Positions 27,116-35,878 of a DNA stretch of 64,000 bases are shown piece by piece. Origin of the DNA: Virgibacillus litoralis (lineage in GTDB: Bacteria; Bacillota; Bacilli; Bacillales; Amphibacillaceae); assembly GCF_017873675.1 (NCBI RefSeq), contig NZ_JAGGKK010000001.1, forward strand, positions 186,001-250,000, in the 5' to 3' direction. The position numbers were made by a program, and so were the translations under genes. Under the pieces are notes generated by a model, which saw only the letters and a list, made by a program, of their open reading frames with translations, searched no databases and had not been told where the DNA came from. Position 1 is the stretch's first letter. Every line of letters starts with the position of its first letter.

Positions 27116-27144
27116 ATTATAAAATACAGAAAACGACAAATCAA
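27116..27144 (-). promoter_or_regulatory. SigmaA promoter of lcfB
   Basis: On the minus strand TTGATT (27144-27139) and TATAAT (27121-27116) are separated by 17 nt. Confidence 0.7.
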
Positions 27145-27145
27145 G

Positions 27146-27159
27146 TGAAAGCGCTTGCT
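27146..27159. promoter_or_regulatory. cre-like site (CcpA) upstream of lcfB
   Basis: TGAAAGCGCTTGCT matches the cre consensus TGWAANCGNTNWCA at 12 of 14 positions and abuts the -35 hexamer of lcfB. Catabolite repression is plausible. Confidence 0.5.
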
Positions 27160-27223
27160 GATTCATTAAAAAACGAACCTCCCAGCAATAAGTAGTTTTG
27201 GAGTATAATTAATGGTTAACAAT

Positions 27224-27608
27224 AGATATAAAATGCGAAGTAACTGCAGGAATAAAATCTATAAACTCTCGTCCCGCCGTCCGGGGTTCGCTACGGGCGG
27301 ATGCTTTCCGCGGGCACGACCTCAGCCTCCTCGAGAAGACCACTCTGTGGGGTCTTCGGAACGTGCTATTCCCGCAGGAGTCACCGCCCTCCACTCACCC
27401 GGACTACTTTAGTGCTGTCACAAATTTATTCTATAGCGATTCAGCGGAGGAAATACACGTAGACTCCTGTGGGAGCTGAGGCCTAGATGAGACTACGCAG
27501 CGACGTAGGAGCAAGGAGGCTCATCAGCCGCCCACGGAAAGCGAAGTGTATTTCCGAAGCGGCATCATAGCACTCAAACTTTTAAATAGTACGTCGCAGT
27601 TTATATCT
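27224..27608. repeat. 385-bp GC-rich element with 17-bp imperfect terminal inverted repeats (R1, copy 2)
   Basis: AGATATAAAATGCGAAG (27224-27240) is repeated inverted at 27592-27608 with two mismatches. The 123-bp right module (27443-27565) differs from that at 5965-6087 by one base. The left half (27280-27400) is a diverged, inverted relative of the same module, with GCGGATGCTTTCCGC and CCTCAGCCTCCTC. The 27050-27752 gap thus holds the lcfB control region, this element and the lplJ terminator; no gene was seen. Confidence 0.8.
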
Positions 27609-27648
27609 AATGCGAAGATTAAAACGAGAAAACTTACAAATAGAGCCC

Positions 27649-27688
27649 AAAAAAATGACCATCAATCAGCAGTACAAATTGATGGTCA
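27649..27688 (-). terminator. Terminator of lplJ
   Basis: On the minus strand GTGACCATCAAT pairs with GATTGATGGTCAT and is followed by TTTTTT. Confidence 0.75.
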
Positions 27689-27752
27689 CTCATATCCAAT
27701 TTTAATGTTTTAGATTTGTGGTTGGTAACGGAGATCCAATATTCACTGTTGA

Positions 27753-28748
27753 TTAGTATAACAAGTTGATAAAGTCTTCTTTTGAGATTTTGCCAAGATA
27801 ATGTGGTACGTCAACATCTTTTAATGCCTCTTCAATTGCATTTCGCTCATGATGAACACCAACAAGCTTATCTTCAATATCACGAACTTCACCAAGTCCG
27901 AAGAAATCCCCGTAAATCTTACAGTTCTCAATCGTTCCATTTTTTACATCTAAACGAACGTCGACAAGTCCAGCATCAAATTTATGTGATTCCTGAATAT
28001 TAAATTTAGGAGACTTCCCATAATTCCAGTCCCATTTCTGATAGCGTTCCTCTGATATTTTACGGACATTTTCCCAATCCTGCTCCGTTAACTCATAGCG
28101 TGGTATGTCTTTCACATCCTCCACGTCGAACACATAACGTAAAATCAATTCTTTAAATTCGTCCATCGTGATCTTGTCTTCCAGGAATTCAGAAATATTT
28201 GCAACACGGCTGCGAATTGATTTTATTCCTTTAGATTTGATTTTCTCCATTTTCACATTTAACGCTGAAACAACATTTTCAATTTCCGAGTCGAACATTA
28301 AGGTTCCATGACTAAACATGCGTCCTTTTGTTGAAAACATAGCATTGCCGGATATTTTCCGTCCATCTGCAACAAGGTCGTTTCTGCCTTGTAATTCTGC
28401 TGGGACACCCAATTTATTCAATGCTTCCACCATAGGCTTAGTGAATTTCGCGAAGTTTTGGAAGCTCTCCCCGTCATCTTTTGTAATAAAGCTAAAGTTT
28501 AAATTACCTTCATCATGATAAACAGCTCCGCCACCAGAAAGACGACGAACAACTTTAATACCGTTATCATCCACATAGTTCGTGTTAATTTCTTCAATAG
28601 AATTTTGGTTGCGTCCAATAATAATGGAGGGTTTATTAATATAAAATAACAAATATGTATCTTGCTCTCCGAAGTTCTGTAAAACGTACTCTTCCAATGC
28701 CAAATTTATGGTTGGATCTGTAATGCCTTTATTATCGATAAATTTCAT
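27753..28748 (-). CDS. lplJ: Lipoate-protein ligase
   Basis: A 331-residue ligase that adenylates free lipoate and attaches it to lipoyl domains of 2-oxoacid dehydrogenases and GcvH. The BPL/LplA fold is marked by GRNQNSIEEIN near 45, the RRLSGGGAVYHDEGNLNFSF stretch near 70-90, and GRKISGNAMFSTKGRMFSHG near 130. The C-terminal accessory domain of LplA-type enzymes is present. The frame is open to 28811, but GGGAGG precedes the ATG at 28748, giving the normal MKFIDN start. It follows yhfI by about 70 nt, as in B. subtilis (yhfJ). Confidence 0.93.
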   Translation of the reverse strand: MKFIDNKGITDPTINLALEEYVLQNFGEQDTYLLFYINKPSIIIGRNQNSIEEINTNYVDDNGIKVVRRLSGGGAVYHDEGNLNFSFITKDDGESFQNFAKFTKPMVEALNKLGVPAELQGRNDLVADGRKISGNAMFSTKGRMFSHGTLMFDSEIENVVSALNVKMEKIKSKGIKSIRSRVANISEFLEDKITMDEFKELILRYVFDVEDVKDIPRYELTEQDWENVRKISEERYQKWDWNYGKSPKFNIQESHKFDAGLVDVRLDVKNGTIENCKIYGDFFGLGEVRDIEDKLVGVHHERNAIEEALKDVDVPHYLGKISKEDFINLLY

Positions 28749-28817
28749 CAAAATCAGCCTCCCTATTGATAATGTATCCATTGATAAGTTTAATAGATAA
28801 GGCTGATACAATCAAAA

Positions 28818-29555
28818 CTAACGACTTTTCTCCCAGACAAATCCTTCCTTCGCGAGTTGAATTTCACCTGTAAAATAGTTGCCTGCTTCTTTTACCAAAT
28901 CGTAATTGTTACCAAACTGTGGTAAATGACTGAGCAATAATTCCTGCACATGTGCTTCTTTTGCAATCATAGCCCCTTCTTTACTATTCATATGCCCTGC
29001 ACTCGAACCATCCTGTTCCTCGTAAAAGTTACAATCTGTTATCAGGAGGTCGGCATTATTCGCAAACTCAGACCACTCTTGCGTATAAGACGTATCTGCT
29101 GTATAAACAATAACACTTTCGCCATCAGTAATTCGCATACCGTAGCATGGAACAGGGTGTTTGGTTTTTAGAAAGGTTATGGATATAGGACCTATCTCCA
29201 ATGTTTCACTTGGATCATATGCAATTCCTTCCGTATTTTTATGTGTTAGTGATTCAAACCCTCCTAGGTCTTCCGAATGACCATATATAGGTAAAATTTC
29301 ATTTCGCTCATGTACAAACGAATGCACTAACCATGCATACTGCATAACACCAATATCAGCTATGTGATCACTGTGATAATGGGAAAGAACAACTGCATCG
29401 ATATCCATTATGTGTTTATAATTCTGTAATTTAGATAATGCACCACTTCCTGCATCAACTAATAATGAGAAATCATCCTTCTCAATTAAATAAGCCGAAG
29501 TCGCTCCATCCGGGGCAGGATAACCACCCCAGCAGCCTATTACCGTTAATTTCAT
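28818..29555 (-). CDS. yhfI: MBL-fold metallohydrolase YhfI
   Basis: A 245-residue metallo-beta-lactamase-fold hydrolase of the YhfI/RNase Z-like group. The metal motif HYHSDHIADIGV lies near residue 60; further ligands include TADTSYTQEW near 155, DCNFYEEQD and a late histidine in LSHLPQFGN. The substrate is unknown. Two ATG codons are possible; the second (29555) gives MKLTVIGCWGGYPA, the form seen in B. subtilis YhfI, with better spacing from GAGG. It is divergent from yhfH and upstream of lplJ. Confidence 0.85.
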   Translation of the reverse strand: MKLTVIGCWGGYPAPDGATSAYLIEKDDFSLLVDAGSGALSKLQNYKHIMDIDAVVLSHYHSDHIADIGVMQYAWLVHSFVHERNEILPIYGHSEDLGGFESLTHKNTEGIAYDPSETLEIGPISITFLKTKHPVPCYGMRITDGESVIVYTADTSYTQEWSEFANNADLLITDCNFYEEQDGSSAGHMNSKEGAMIAKEAHVQELLLSHLPQFGNNYDLVKEAGNYFTGEIQLAKEGFVWEKSR

Positions 29556-29595
29556 AGACATTCACCTCATTTTATTAATTTGTTGTAACACAGTA

Positions 29596-29625
29596 TTGAC
29601 ATTACGCATACTGTTATATTACAAT
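29596..29625 (+). promoter_or_regulatory. SigmaA promoter of yhfH
   Basis: TTGACA (29596-29601) and TACAAT (29620-29625) with an 18-nt spacer, 29 nt before the yhfH ATG. Confidence 0.6.
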
Positions 29626-29653
29626 ATAGCTATCAACTTAAAGGAGGATACAC

Positions 29654-29782
29654 ATGATAAACGTCGTTGAGTTTTTCAGAAATTTACCAAAGAAAAAGTG
29701 TCATCAGTGCGGGCAGGCCATGCATGAGAAAGCTGATTGCTATGGTAATTTATGTGACGAATGTGATCATCCAGCTAGATAG
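29654..29782 (+). CDS. yhfH: YhfH family small zinc-ribbon protein
   Basis: A 42-residue protein, MINVVEFFRNLPKKKCHQCG, then CYGNLCDECDHPAR. The spaced cysteines C16-x2-C19 and C34-x2-C37 form a probable zinc ribbon. The FFRNLP...CYGN pattern is that of the YhfH family, found beside yhfI in Bacillus. Function is unknown. A strong AAGGAGG site, its own promoter and a following terminator indicate a separately expressed gene. Confidence 0.85.
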   Translation: MINVVEFFRNLPKKKCHQCGQAMHEKADCYGNLCDECDHPAR

Positions 29783-29850
29783 TATCTAGTATGACCAAAA
29801 AACTGAAACCTATTTTAAATGTACTATAACAGAGATTCTCTTTCTATTTA

Positions 29851-29879
29851 ACAGCTATATAAAATAGCTGTATTTTTTT
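29851..29879 (+). terminator. Terminator of yhfH
   Basis: ACAGCTAT and ATAGCTGT are inverted around AT-rich bases, followed by ATTTTTTT. Confidence 0.75.
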
Positions 29880-30040
29880 GCAGTTAAGAAGCCAATATCG
29901 TTAGAGTGCGCACCCACTATCTTGGCAACATGCCGAATTTTCTGAGCAACAGCATATTTCTGAAAAATATTTCATTTAAACTGTATTTAATTTATAATTA
30001 ATTAGAGAGACGAATTAATTATTTTGAAAGGGGTACAGTT

Positions 30041-31849
30041 ATGACAACTAAAAACAAACGTTGGACACGTTCAGAAGTACCGACTGAGCAAACTTGGAAC
30101 CTGACAGATTTATTTGCTACAGAAGAAGATTGGGAAAAAGAACTAACAGCTATTCAGGCAAATGTTAGTGATGTTACACAATTCAAAGGAAGACTGAATA
30201 ACGCCGATAATTTATTAAATTGCCTGGTTGCTTTAGAGAACTTTGAAAAACGTCTCATTCGAATAGGAACATATGCTAATCTTAAGGCAAGTGCTGACGG
30301 GACAGATCCTAAAAATCAAGGTGATATGTCCAGGATTTCCTCCGTAATGGCTACTTTAGGTGCTAAATTAACGTTTATTGAATCCGAGCTGCTGGAATTT
30401 TCTCCTAGTGCCATTGAACAGTTTATTGCCAATGAACCAGGATTAGAAACCTACCGTAAAATGCTTGAAGATATAATGGAAAAAAAACCATTTACACTAG
30501 CACCGGAAATAGAAGAAACACTTGCAGCTCTTGGTGAAGTACATAGTTCCCCATACATGATCTATCAGCGCAGCAAATCATCGGATATGATATTTGAGCC
30601 GATTGTAGATGATAATGGTGAAGAGTTGCCAATGTCATTTGCACTTTATGAAGACCGCTACGAATTATCACCTGATAAAGACATTCGCAGAAAAGCATAT
30701 GACTCCTTCATCAAAACGTTAAGCCAATACAAAAACACATATGCGGCTACTTATGCCACCGAAGTCAACAAACAGGTTAAGATGTCTAGCTTGCGTTCGT
30801 ATAGTTCCGTAACAGAAATGCTGCTCCAATCACAACAAGTAACACAAGACATGTATCATAATCAGTTAGATGTAATCCAGAAAGAATTAGCACCACATAT
30901 GCGCCGGTTCGCAAAACTTAAACAGGATAAGCTGGGCTTAGATGAATTACATTTTTCAGATTTAAAGGCACCATTGGACCCTGAATTCAATCCAGAAACA
31001 ACATACGAGGAAGCAACAACGACTATTCTTGAGGCACTACAGGTAATGGGGTCTGAATATAGCAAGATTATGAAGCAAGGGGTTAACAATCGCTGGGTGG
31101 ATCAAGCAGATAATGTTGGAAAAGCAACTGGGGCATTCTGTGCGAGTCCATACGGTGTCCATCCCTATATCTTAATCACGTGGACAAATACCATGCGTGG
31201 CGCTTTCATTCTTGCACATGAATTAGGACATGCTGGCCATTTCTATCTAGCTGGTAAAAACCAATCGCTTTTCAATACACGACCATCAACCTATTTTGTT
31301 GAGGCACCTTCGACCTTAAATGAACTATTATTAGCTGATCACTTGATTAAAAAGACAGATGACAAACGAATGAAGCGATGGGTCATCACACAATTATTAG
31401 GAACGTATTACCATAATTTCGTTACTCATTTACTAGAGGGTGAATTCCAGCGTCGTATTTATGATTTAGCCGAAGAAGGCACCCCATTAACTGCAGATGT
31501 ACTGTCCAAACAAAAGAAAGAAGCCTTGGAAAACTTCTGGGGTGATACAGTAATATTGGATGAAGGCGCTGGCCTAACTTGGATGCGCCAGCCACATTAT
31601 TACATGGGTCTGTATCCATACACATACTCAGCAGGATTAACAGTATCTACCGCAGTCGTACAAATGATTCAAAAAGAAGGACAGCCAGCCGTTGATCGCT
31701 GGTTATCTGTACTTAAAGCTGGCGGTTCCATGAAGCCGCAGGATCTGATTGAAAAAGCAGGTCTTGACATGTCCAAGCCAGACGCAATCAAAGGTGCGGT
31801 TGCATATGTCGGGGAACTTATCGACGAATTGGAGAAAAGTTACGAATAA
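30041..31849 (+). CDS. pepF: Oligoendopeptidase F (M3 family)
   Basis: A 602-residue zinc metallopeptidase that cleaves short peptides in the cytoplasm. The zinc motif HELGH is in FILAHELGHAGHFYLAG near residue 395, with the third ligand Glu in VEAPSTLNELLLADH near 420. The N-terminal WTRSEVPTEQTWNLTDLFAT is typical of PepF. AAAGGGG precedes the ATG and a strong terminator follows. In Bacillus, PepF homologs (YjbG, YhcG-type) have been linked to peptide turnover and sporulation signalling; a specific role here cannot be stated. Confidence 0.93.
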   Translation: MTTKNKRWTRSEVPTEQTWNLTDLFATEEDWEKELTAIQANVSDVTQFKGRLNNADNLLNCLVALENFEKRLIRIGTYANLKASADGTDPKNQGDMSRISSVMATLGAKLTFIESELLEFSPSAIEQFIANEPGLETYRKMLEDIMEKKPFTLAPEIEETLAALGEVHSSPYMIYQRSKSSDMIFEPIVDDNGEELPMSFALYEDRYELSPDKDIRRKAYDSFIKTLSQYKNTYAATYATEVNKQVKMSSLRSYSSVTEMLLQSQQVTQDMYHNQLDVIQKELAPHMRRFAKLKQDKLGLDELHFSDLKAPLDPEFNPETTYEEATTTILEALQVMGSEYSKIMKQGVNNRWVDQADNVGKATGAFCASPYGVHPYILITWTNTMRGAFILAHELGHAGHFYLAGKNQSLFNTRPSTYFVEAPSTLNELLLADHLIKKTDDKRMKRWVITQLLGTYYHNFVTHLLEGEFQRRIYDLAEEGTPLTADVLSKQKKEALENFWGDTVILDEGAGLTWMRQPHYYMGLYPYTYSAGLTVSTAVVQMIQKEGQPAVDRWLSVLKAGGSMKPQDLIEKAGLDMSKPDAIKGAVAYVGELIDELEKSYE

Positions 31850-31851
31850 CG

Positions 31852-31892
31852 AAAGTGTGCCCCAAAGCAATCGAGCTTTGGGGCACTTTTTA
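31852..31892 (+). terminator. Terminator of pepF
   Basis: AAAGTGTGCCCCAAAGC and GCTTTGGGGCACTTTTT form a strong GC-rich stem-loop with a T run. Confidence 0.9.
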
Positions 31893-31939
31893 ATTTCATT
31901 AAAGAGATTTTCTGCGCCATTAGTTGACTCAAATCTTGC

Positions 31940-32268
31940 TGGAAAATGAATAATGCGACATGAAAACTGAATTAAGTGATGTGAATACTGAATTAAGCTC
32001 CACGAAAACTGAATTACAGCTCAAACTGCTGAACGAAGACTGAATTATCCGCATGAAGACTGAATCAGCCCAGCATCAACTCTCGCACAAATACACAGCA
32101 GAAAGCCCATCACCAGACTCAAATCTTGCTGGAAACTGAATATTGCGGCATGAATACTGAATCAAGTGATGTGAATACTGAATTAAGCTCCACGAAAACT
32201 GAATTACAGATCAAACTGCTGAGCGAAGACTGAATTATCCGCATGAAGACTGAATCGCCCCATAACCA
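31940..32268. repeat. Double array of 21-nt units with CTGAATTA core (array B)
   Basis: Units anchored on CTGAATTA follow at mostly 21-nt steps (others 20 or 31 nt), with a changing 8-13 nt interval, for example AGTGATGTGAATA and AGCTCCACGAAAA. The whole block is itself duplicated about 176 bp apart: ACTCAAATCTTGCTGGAAA begins both 31927 and 32117 blocks, with a few base differences. It lies between convergent pepF and hemY. No gene was seen in 31850-32358. Confidence 0.85.
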
Positions 32269-32311
32269 CCTCTCACACAAATACTGCAGAAAACCAAACC
32301 CATCATCATAT

Positions 32312-32354
32312 AAAAAACTGGCACCAGGCGATTACTTATCGCCTTGATGCCAGT
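32312..32354 (-). terminator. Terminator of the hemEHY operon
   Basis: On the minus strand ACTGGCATCAAGGCGAT pairs with ATCGCCTGGTGCCAGT and is followed by TTTTTT, 5 nt past hemY. Confidence 0.9.
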
Positions 32355-32358
32355 CCAA

Positions 32359-33762
32359 TCATCCACGCAAATATTCCAGTACATCAGCAACTGCTCTTTC
32401 ACCTTGACCAATACAGTCAGGAACACCGATTCCTTCGTATGAACTACCTGATAAAAATAGTCCGGGAAGCTCACGGCTTGCCTCGTCCCGTACATTAGCA
32501 ATCCGCTCTTTGTGTCCAACAGTATATTGTGGCATTGCATTTTGCCAGCGTGTAATGACACTGAACTCTGGCTTCTGGGTAATGTTCATTGTTTTGTTCA
32601 AGTCATTCAGCACAATTTCGATAATTTCCTCGTCTGACAAATCCACTACCGATTGATCAGTTGGCCGTCCAACATAACAACGTAATAATGCTTTTCCCTC
32701 AGGTGTAGACTGTGGCCATTTCTTATGAGTCCATGTACATGCGGTAATCCGAAAATCACTGTTTCTGGACACAACGAATCCTGTTCCATCAATATCCTTT
32801 TTAATTGCTGATTGATCAAACGCTAATGCAACGTTGGCCACCGATGTTGCTGGAATGTCATGAAATTCATTAAACATGTCATACTGGCTAAACATTTTTG
32901 GCAATGTATAATGTGGTGTTGCCATTACAATCGCATCTGCCTTATATACCTCACCACTGCTTAACAATAAATGATAGCCTTGGTCCTTCTTTTCAACATG
33001 ATCTACTGCTGTGTTCAATGAAACAACAACATCTTCAAGTGTTTTCTCAAGCGTATGTATCAATGATTCAAAACCATTTATAAAGGAGAAGAACATACCT
33101 GGTTTTTTGCCTATAGACTTTTTCTTTTTCGGTGTAGTTTTTTGCAGCCCTTTAATCAAACTTCGATGCTTTTGCTCGAGTTGATAGAAATTCGGAAATG
33201 TTGCCATTAAACTCATATCATCTATATTTCCGGCATAAATACCAGACAATAGCGGTTCAATCAGATTCTCTACCAATTCATTCCCAAACCGACGACGGAA
33301 AAATCCACCTAATGATTGATCGCTGCCTTTTTTGCTTTTTGGAATCACAAAGTCCATTCCGGCACGAAGCTTTCCTTTAGGTGAAAATATTCCTGAAAAT
33401 AAAAAAGGACGTACTCGTACCGGGATACCCATAAATGCGCCTTTAGGCATTTTATGCAACTTATTGTTCACTAAAATATACGACTGCCCAGTGCCATTAC
33501 GAACGAGTTGATCGGTCATACCCAATTCTTCTGCTAATTTCACAGCAGGCTGTTTGCGTGACAAAAACGAGTCAGGGCCGCGTTCAATTGTATATCCATC
33601 CTGTCTGACTGTTTTAATTTTCCCTCCAAGTCGGTCACTTGCTTCAACAAGCTTAATCTCATAGGGTAAATTGTTTTCTTTAATTTCTTTTTGTAAATAG
33701 TAAGCAGCGGTTAACCCAGTTATCCCGCCGCCGACTATTACAATTTTTTTCGTTTCGTTCAT
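32359..33762 (-). CDS. hemY: Coproporphyrinogen III / protoporphyrinogen oxidase
   Basis: A 467-residue FAD enzyme of the HemY (CgoX) family that oxidises coproporphyrinogen III to coproporphyrin III in the Gram-positive heme pathway. The FAD site is [17 protein letters not shown] at the N-terminus, followed by [11 protein letters not shown] near 60, and the C-terminal [19 protein letters not shown] closes the dinucleotide site. It overlaps the hemH stop by 4 nt. The ribosome site is weak, suggesting coupling to hemH. Third gene of hemE-hemH-hemY; a terminator follows. Confidence 0.95.
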   Translation of the reverse strand: MNETKKIVIVGGGITGLTAAYYLQKEIKENNLPYEIKLVEASDRLGGKIKTVRQDGYTIERGPDSFLSRKQPAVKLAEELGMTDQLVRNGTGQSYILVNNKLHKMPKGAFMGIPVRVRPFLFSGIFSPKGKLRAGMDFVIPKSKKGSDQSLGGFFRRRFGNELVENLIEPLLSGIYAGNIDDMSLMATFPNFYQLEQKHRSLIKGLQKTTPKKKKSIGKKPGMFFSFINGFESLIHTLEKTLEDVVVSLNTAVDHVEKKDQGYHLLLSSGEVYKADAIVMATPHYTLPKMFSQYDMFNEFHDIPATSVANVALAFDQSAIKKDIDGTGFVVSRNSDFRITACTWTHKKWPQSTPEGKALLRCYVGRPTDQSVVDLSDEEIIEIVLNDLNKTMNITQKPEFSVITRWQNAMPQYTVGHKERIANVRDEASRELPGLFLSGSSYEGIGVPDCIGQGERAVADVLEYLRG

Positions 33763-34697
33763 CGTACTTCACTCTTTGCTTTTTGTAACACAACATTAGA
33801 TAAGGTAGCGATGAAATCAGGATGGACATTTGGCATTTCAGGTCGATAATAATTTGCGCCTAATTCATCACATACTACTTTACATTCATAATCATTGTCA
33901 TATAGAACTTCCAGGTGGTCTGCAATAAAACCTACTGGAGCATATACAAATGAACGATATCCTTTTTGTTCATACAGGTCACGTGTTAAATCCTGTACAT
34001 CAGGACCAAGCCAAGGATCAGGTGTATTCCCCTCACTTTGCCAGCCAATCGCATAATCTTTTATTCCTGTTTTTTCAGATATAAGCCGTGCTGTCTCTTT
34101 TAATTGGTCAGGATATGGGTCACCATTTTGCAAGATTTTTTCTGGTAAACTATGAGCTGAAACGACTAATACTGCCTTCTCACGCTCTTCAGCAGACATT
34201 TCATCATAAACTGCATTAATTTGATTTGACCAGTGTTCAATAAATCCAGGCTCATCATACCAGCTTTCAACTGATTCAATGTTAATTCCGTATTTCTCTG
34301 CCTCATCATTTGCACGAGAATTATATGACTTCACACTGAATGTTGAATAATGGGGAGCCAACACGAGTGATACAGCTTCATTAATCCCATCTTCAGCCAT
34401 CTGTTCAACAGCGTCTTCAATAAATGGTGCAATATGCTTTAATCCGATGTATACACTGTATTCAACTTCATCCTGAGAAGCATTGAGATTGACCTCTAAA
34501 GCTTTTGCCTGCTCCTGTGTGATTTTTGCTAACGGAGAAATACCACCGATTGCTTTATAACGGTCTTTTAAGTCCTGCAATGCTTCTTCAGAAGGCTTTC
34601 TTCCGTGTCTGATGTGCGTATAGTACGGCAAAATATCTTCCTCTTTATTCGGTGTACCATATGCCATAACGAGTAGTCCCATTTTCTTTTTTTCCAT
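33759..34697 (-). CDS. hemH: Ferrochelatase (coproporphyrin ferrochelatase)
   Basis: A 312-residue enzyme that inserts Fe2+ into coproporphyrin III (CpfC). The start [20 protein letters not shown] is the family N-terminus. The metal-binding histidine is in [13 protein letters not shown] near residue 183 and the conserved glutamate in [12 protein letters not shown] near 264, matching the B. subtilis enzyme. GAGGTG stands 7 nt before the ATG. Second gene of the operon, 26 nt after hemE and overlapping hemY. Confidence 0.96.
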   Translation of the reverse strand: MEKKKMGLLVMAYGTPNKEEDILPYYTHIRHGRKPSEEALQDLKDRYKAIGGISPLAKITQEQAKALEVNLNASQDEVEYSVYIGLKHIAPFIEDAVEQMAEDGINEAVSLVLAPHYSTFSVKSYNSRANDEAEKYGINIESVESWYDEPGFIEHWSNQINAVYDEMSAEEREKAVLVVSAHSLPEKILQNGDPYPDQLKETARLISEKTGIKDYAIGWQSEGNTPDPWLGPDVQDLTRDLYEQKGYRSFVYAPVGFIADHLEVLYDNDYECKVVCDELGANYYRPEMPNVHPDFIATLSNVVLQKAKSEVR

Positions 34698-34723
34698 TGT
34701 TAAACACCTCTTCTATCCTCTTA

Positions 34724-35758
34724 TTATCGTTGTGAATAGGAATGAATTAGTTCGGTTAATTTTTTAAGCGTTTCTGGGTTAATATCTGGTGTTACACCAT
34801 GACCCAAGTTGAAAACATGACCTTCTTGCATAATCGCTTCATCTAAAATGCCTTTTGTTTTTGCTTCTATTGTTTGCCAATCTGAAAGCAAAACGGCTGG
34901 ATCAAGATTGCCCTGCATTACCTTTGTTACACCCAATTCTCGTGCTTCGGTAATGGATGTGCGCCAATCCAGGCCAATTACATCCACTGGTAAATCATTC
35001 CATTCCATCAACAAGTGCCGTGCACCTACGCCAAAAATAATTAAAGGCACATTTTCCTCTTGCAAGGCAGTAAAAATACGATTCATGACTGGCTTTATAT
35101 ATACACGATAATCAGCAGCATTTAGTGCTCCTACCCATGAGTCAAAAATTTGTATGGCTTTTGCGCCAGCTTCAATTTGTGCCTTAACATAAGCAATCGT
35201 CATATCTGCTAGTTTGTCCATTAATGCAAACCATACCTCTGGCTGACGATACATAAATGCTTTTGTTTTTGCATAGTTTTTAGATGGTCCACCCTCTATC
35301 ATGTAGCTTGCCAATGTAAATGGCGCACCGCTAAATCCGATAAGCGGAACTTCCAGCTGCTCTTCACTTAATAAACGAATGGTATCCAGTACATAAGGAA
35401 CATCGGTTTTAGGGTTGATTGCACCCAACCTTTCTACATCTTGAAAGCTCTCTATTGGGTTGTGAATTACTGGCCCGATTCCAGATTTAATTTCTACTTC
35501 AACTCCAAGTGCAGGTAGAGGCGACATAATATCCTTATATAAAATAGCTGCATCTGTTCCATAATGTTCAACAGGCAGTCGTGTCACATACGCACATAAT
35601 TCCGGCTGATGCGTAATTTCAAATAATGAATACTTTTCCTTTAATTCCCGATATTCTTTTTGGGAACGCCCAGCCTGTCGCATAAACCAAGCTGGGATAT
35701 AATCCGTTTTTTCTCCATTGTAAGCTCTTAAAATTGTATCATTGATTTTTTCTGACAT
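34724..35758 (-). CDS. hemE: Uroporphyrinogen decarboxylase
   Basis: A 344-residue TIM-barrel enzyme converting uroporphyrinogen III to coproporphyrinogen III. The active-site loop [19 protein letters not shown] lies near residue 25, a second catalytic Asp in [14 protein letters not shown] near 80, and [10 protein letters not shown] near 245. The frame can start at 35767, but the ATG at 35758 lies at the better distance from AAAGGA. First gene of the hem operon; 35759-35878 separates it from pbpF and holds no obvious regulator site. Confidence 0.96.
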   Translation of the reverse strand: MSEKINDTILRAYNGEKTDYIPAWFMRQAGRSQKEYRELKEKYSLFEITHQPELCAYVTRLPVEHYGTDAAILYKDIMSPLPALGVEVEIKSGIGPVIHNPIESFQDVERLGAINPKTDVPYVLDTIRLLSEEQLEVPLIGFSGAPFTLASYMIEGGPSKNYAKTKAFMYRQPEVWFALMDKLADMTIAYVKAQIEAGAKAIQIFDSWVGALNAADYRVYIKPVMNRIFTALQEENVPLIIFGVGARHLLMEWNDLPVDVIGLDWRTSITEARELGVTKVMQGNLDPAVLLSDWQTIEAKTKGILDEAIMQEGHVFNLGHGVTPDINPETLKKLTELIHSYSQR

Positions 35759-35878
35759 TATCTTCATCCTTTTAAACTGCCATTTTACCTACTTAAGGTC
35801 AACTATCTACTATTTACTATAGCTTTTTCCCATCCCACTGTATAGCAAACCACAAGGATTGTCACCAATTTGTCTAAA

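Noticed and set aside
27209-27412. Short open frames on both strands
   Set aside because: They fall in R1 copy 2 and overlap each other on opposite strands, with no ribosome sites.
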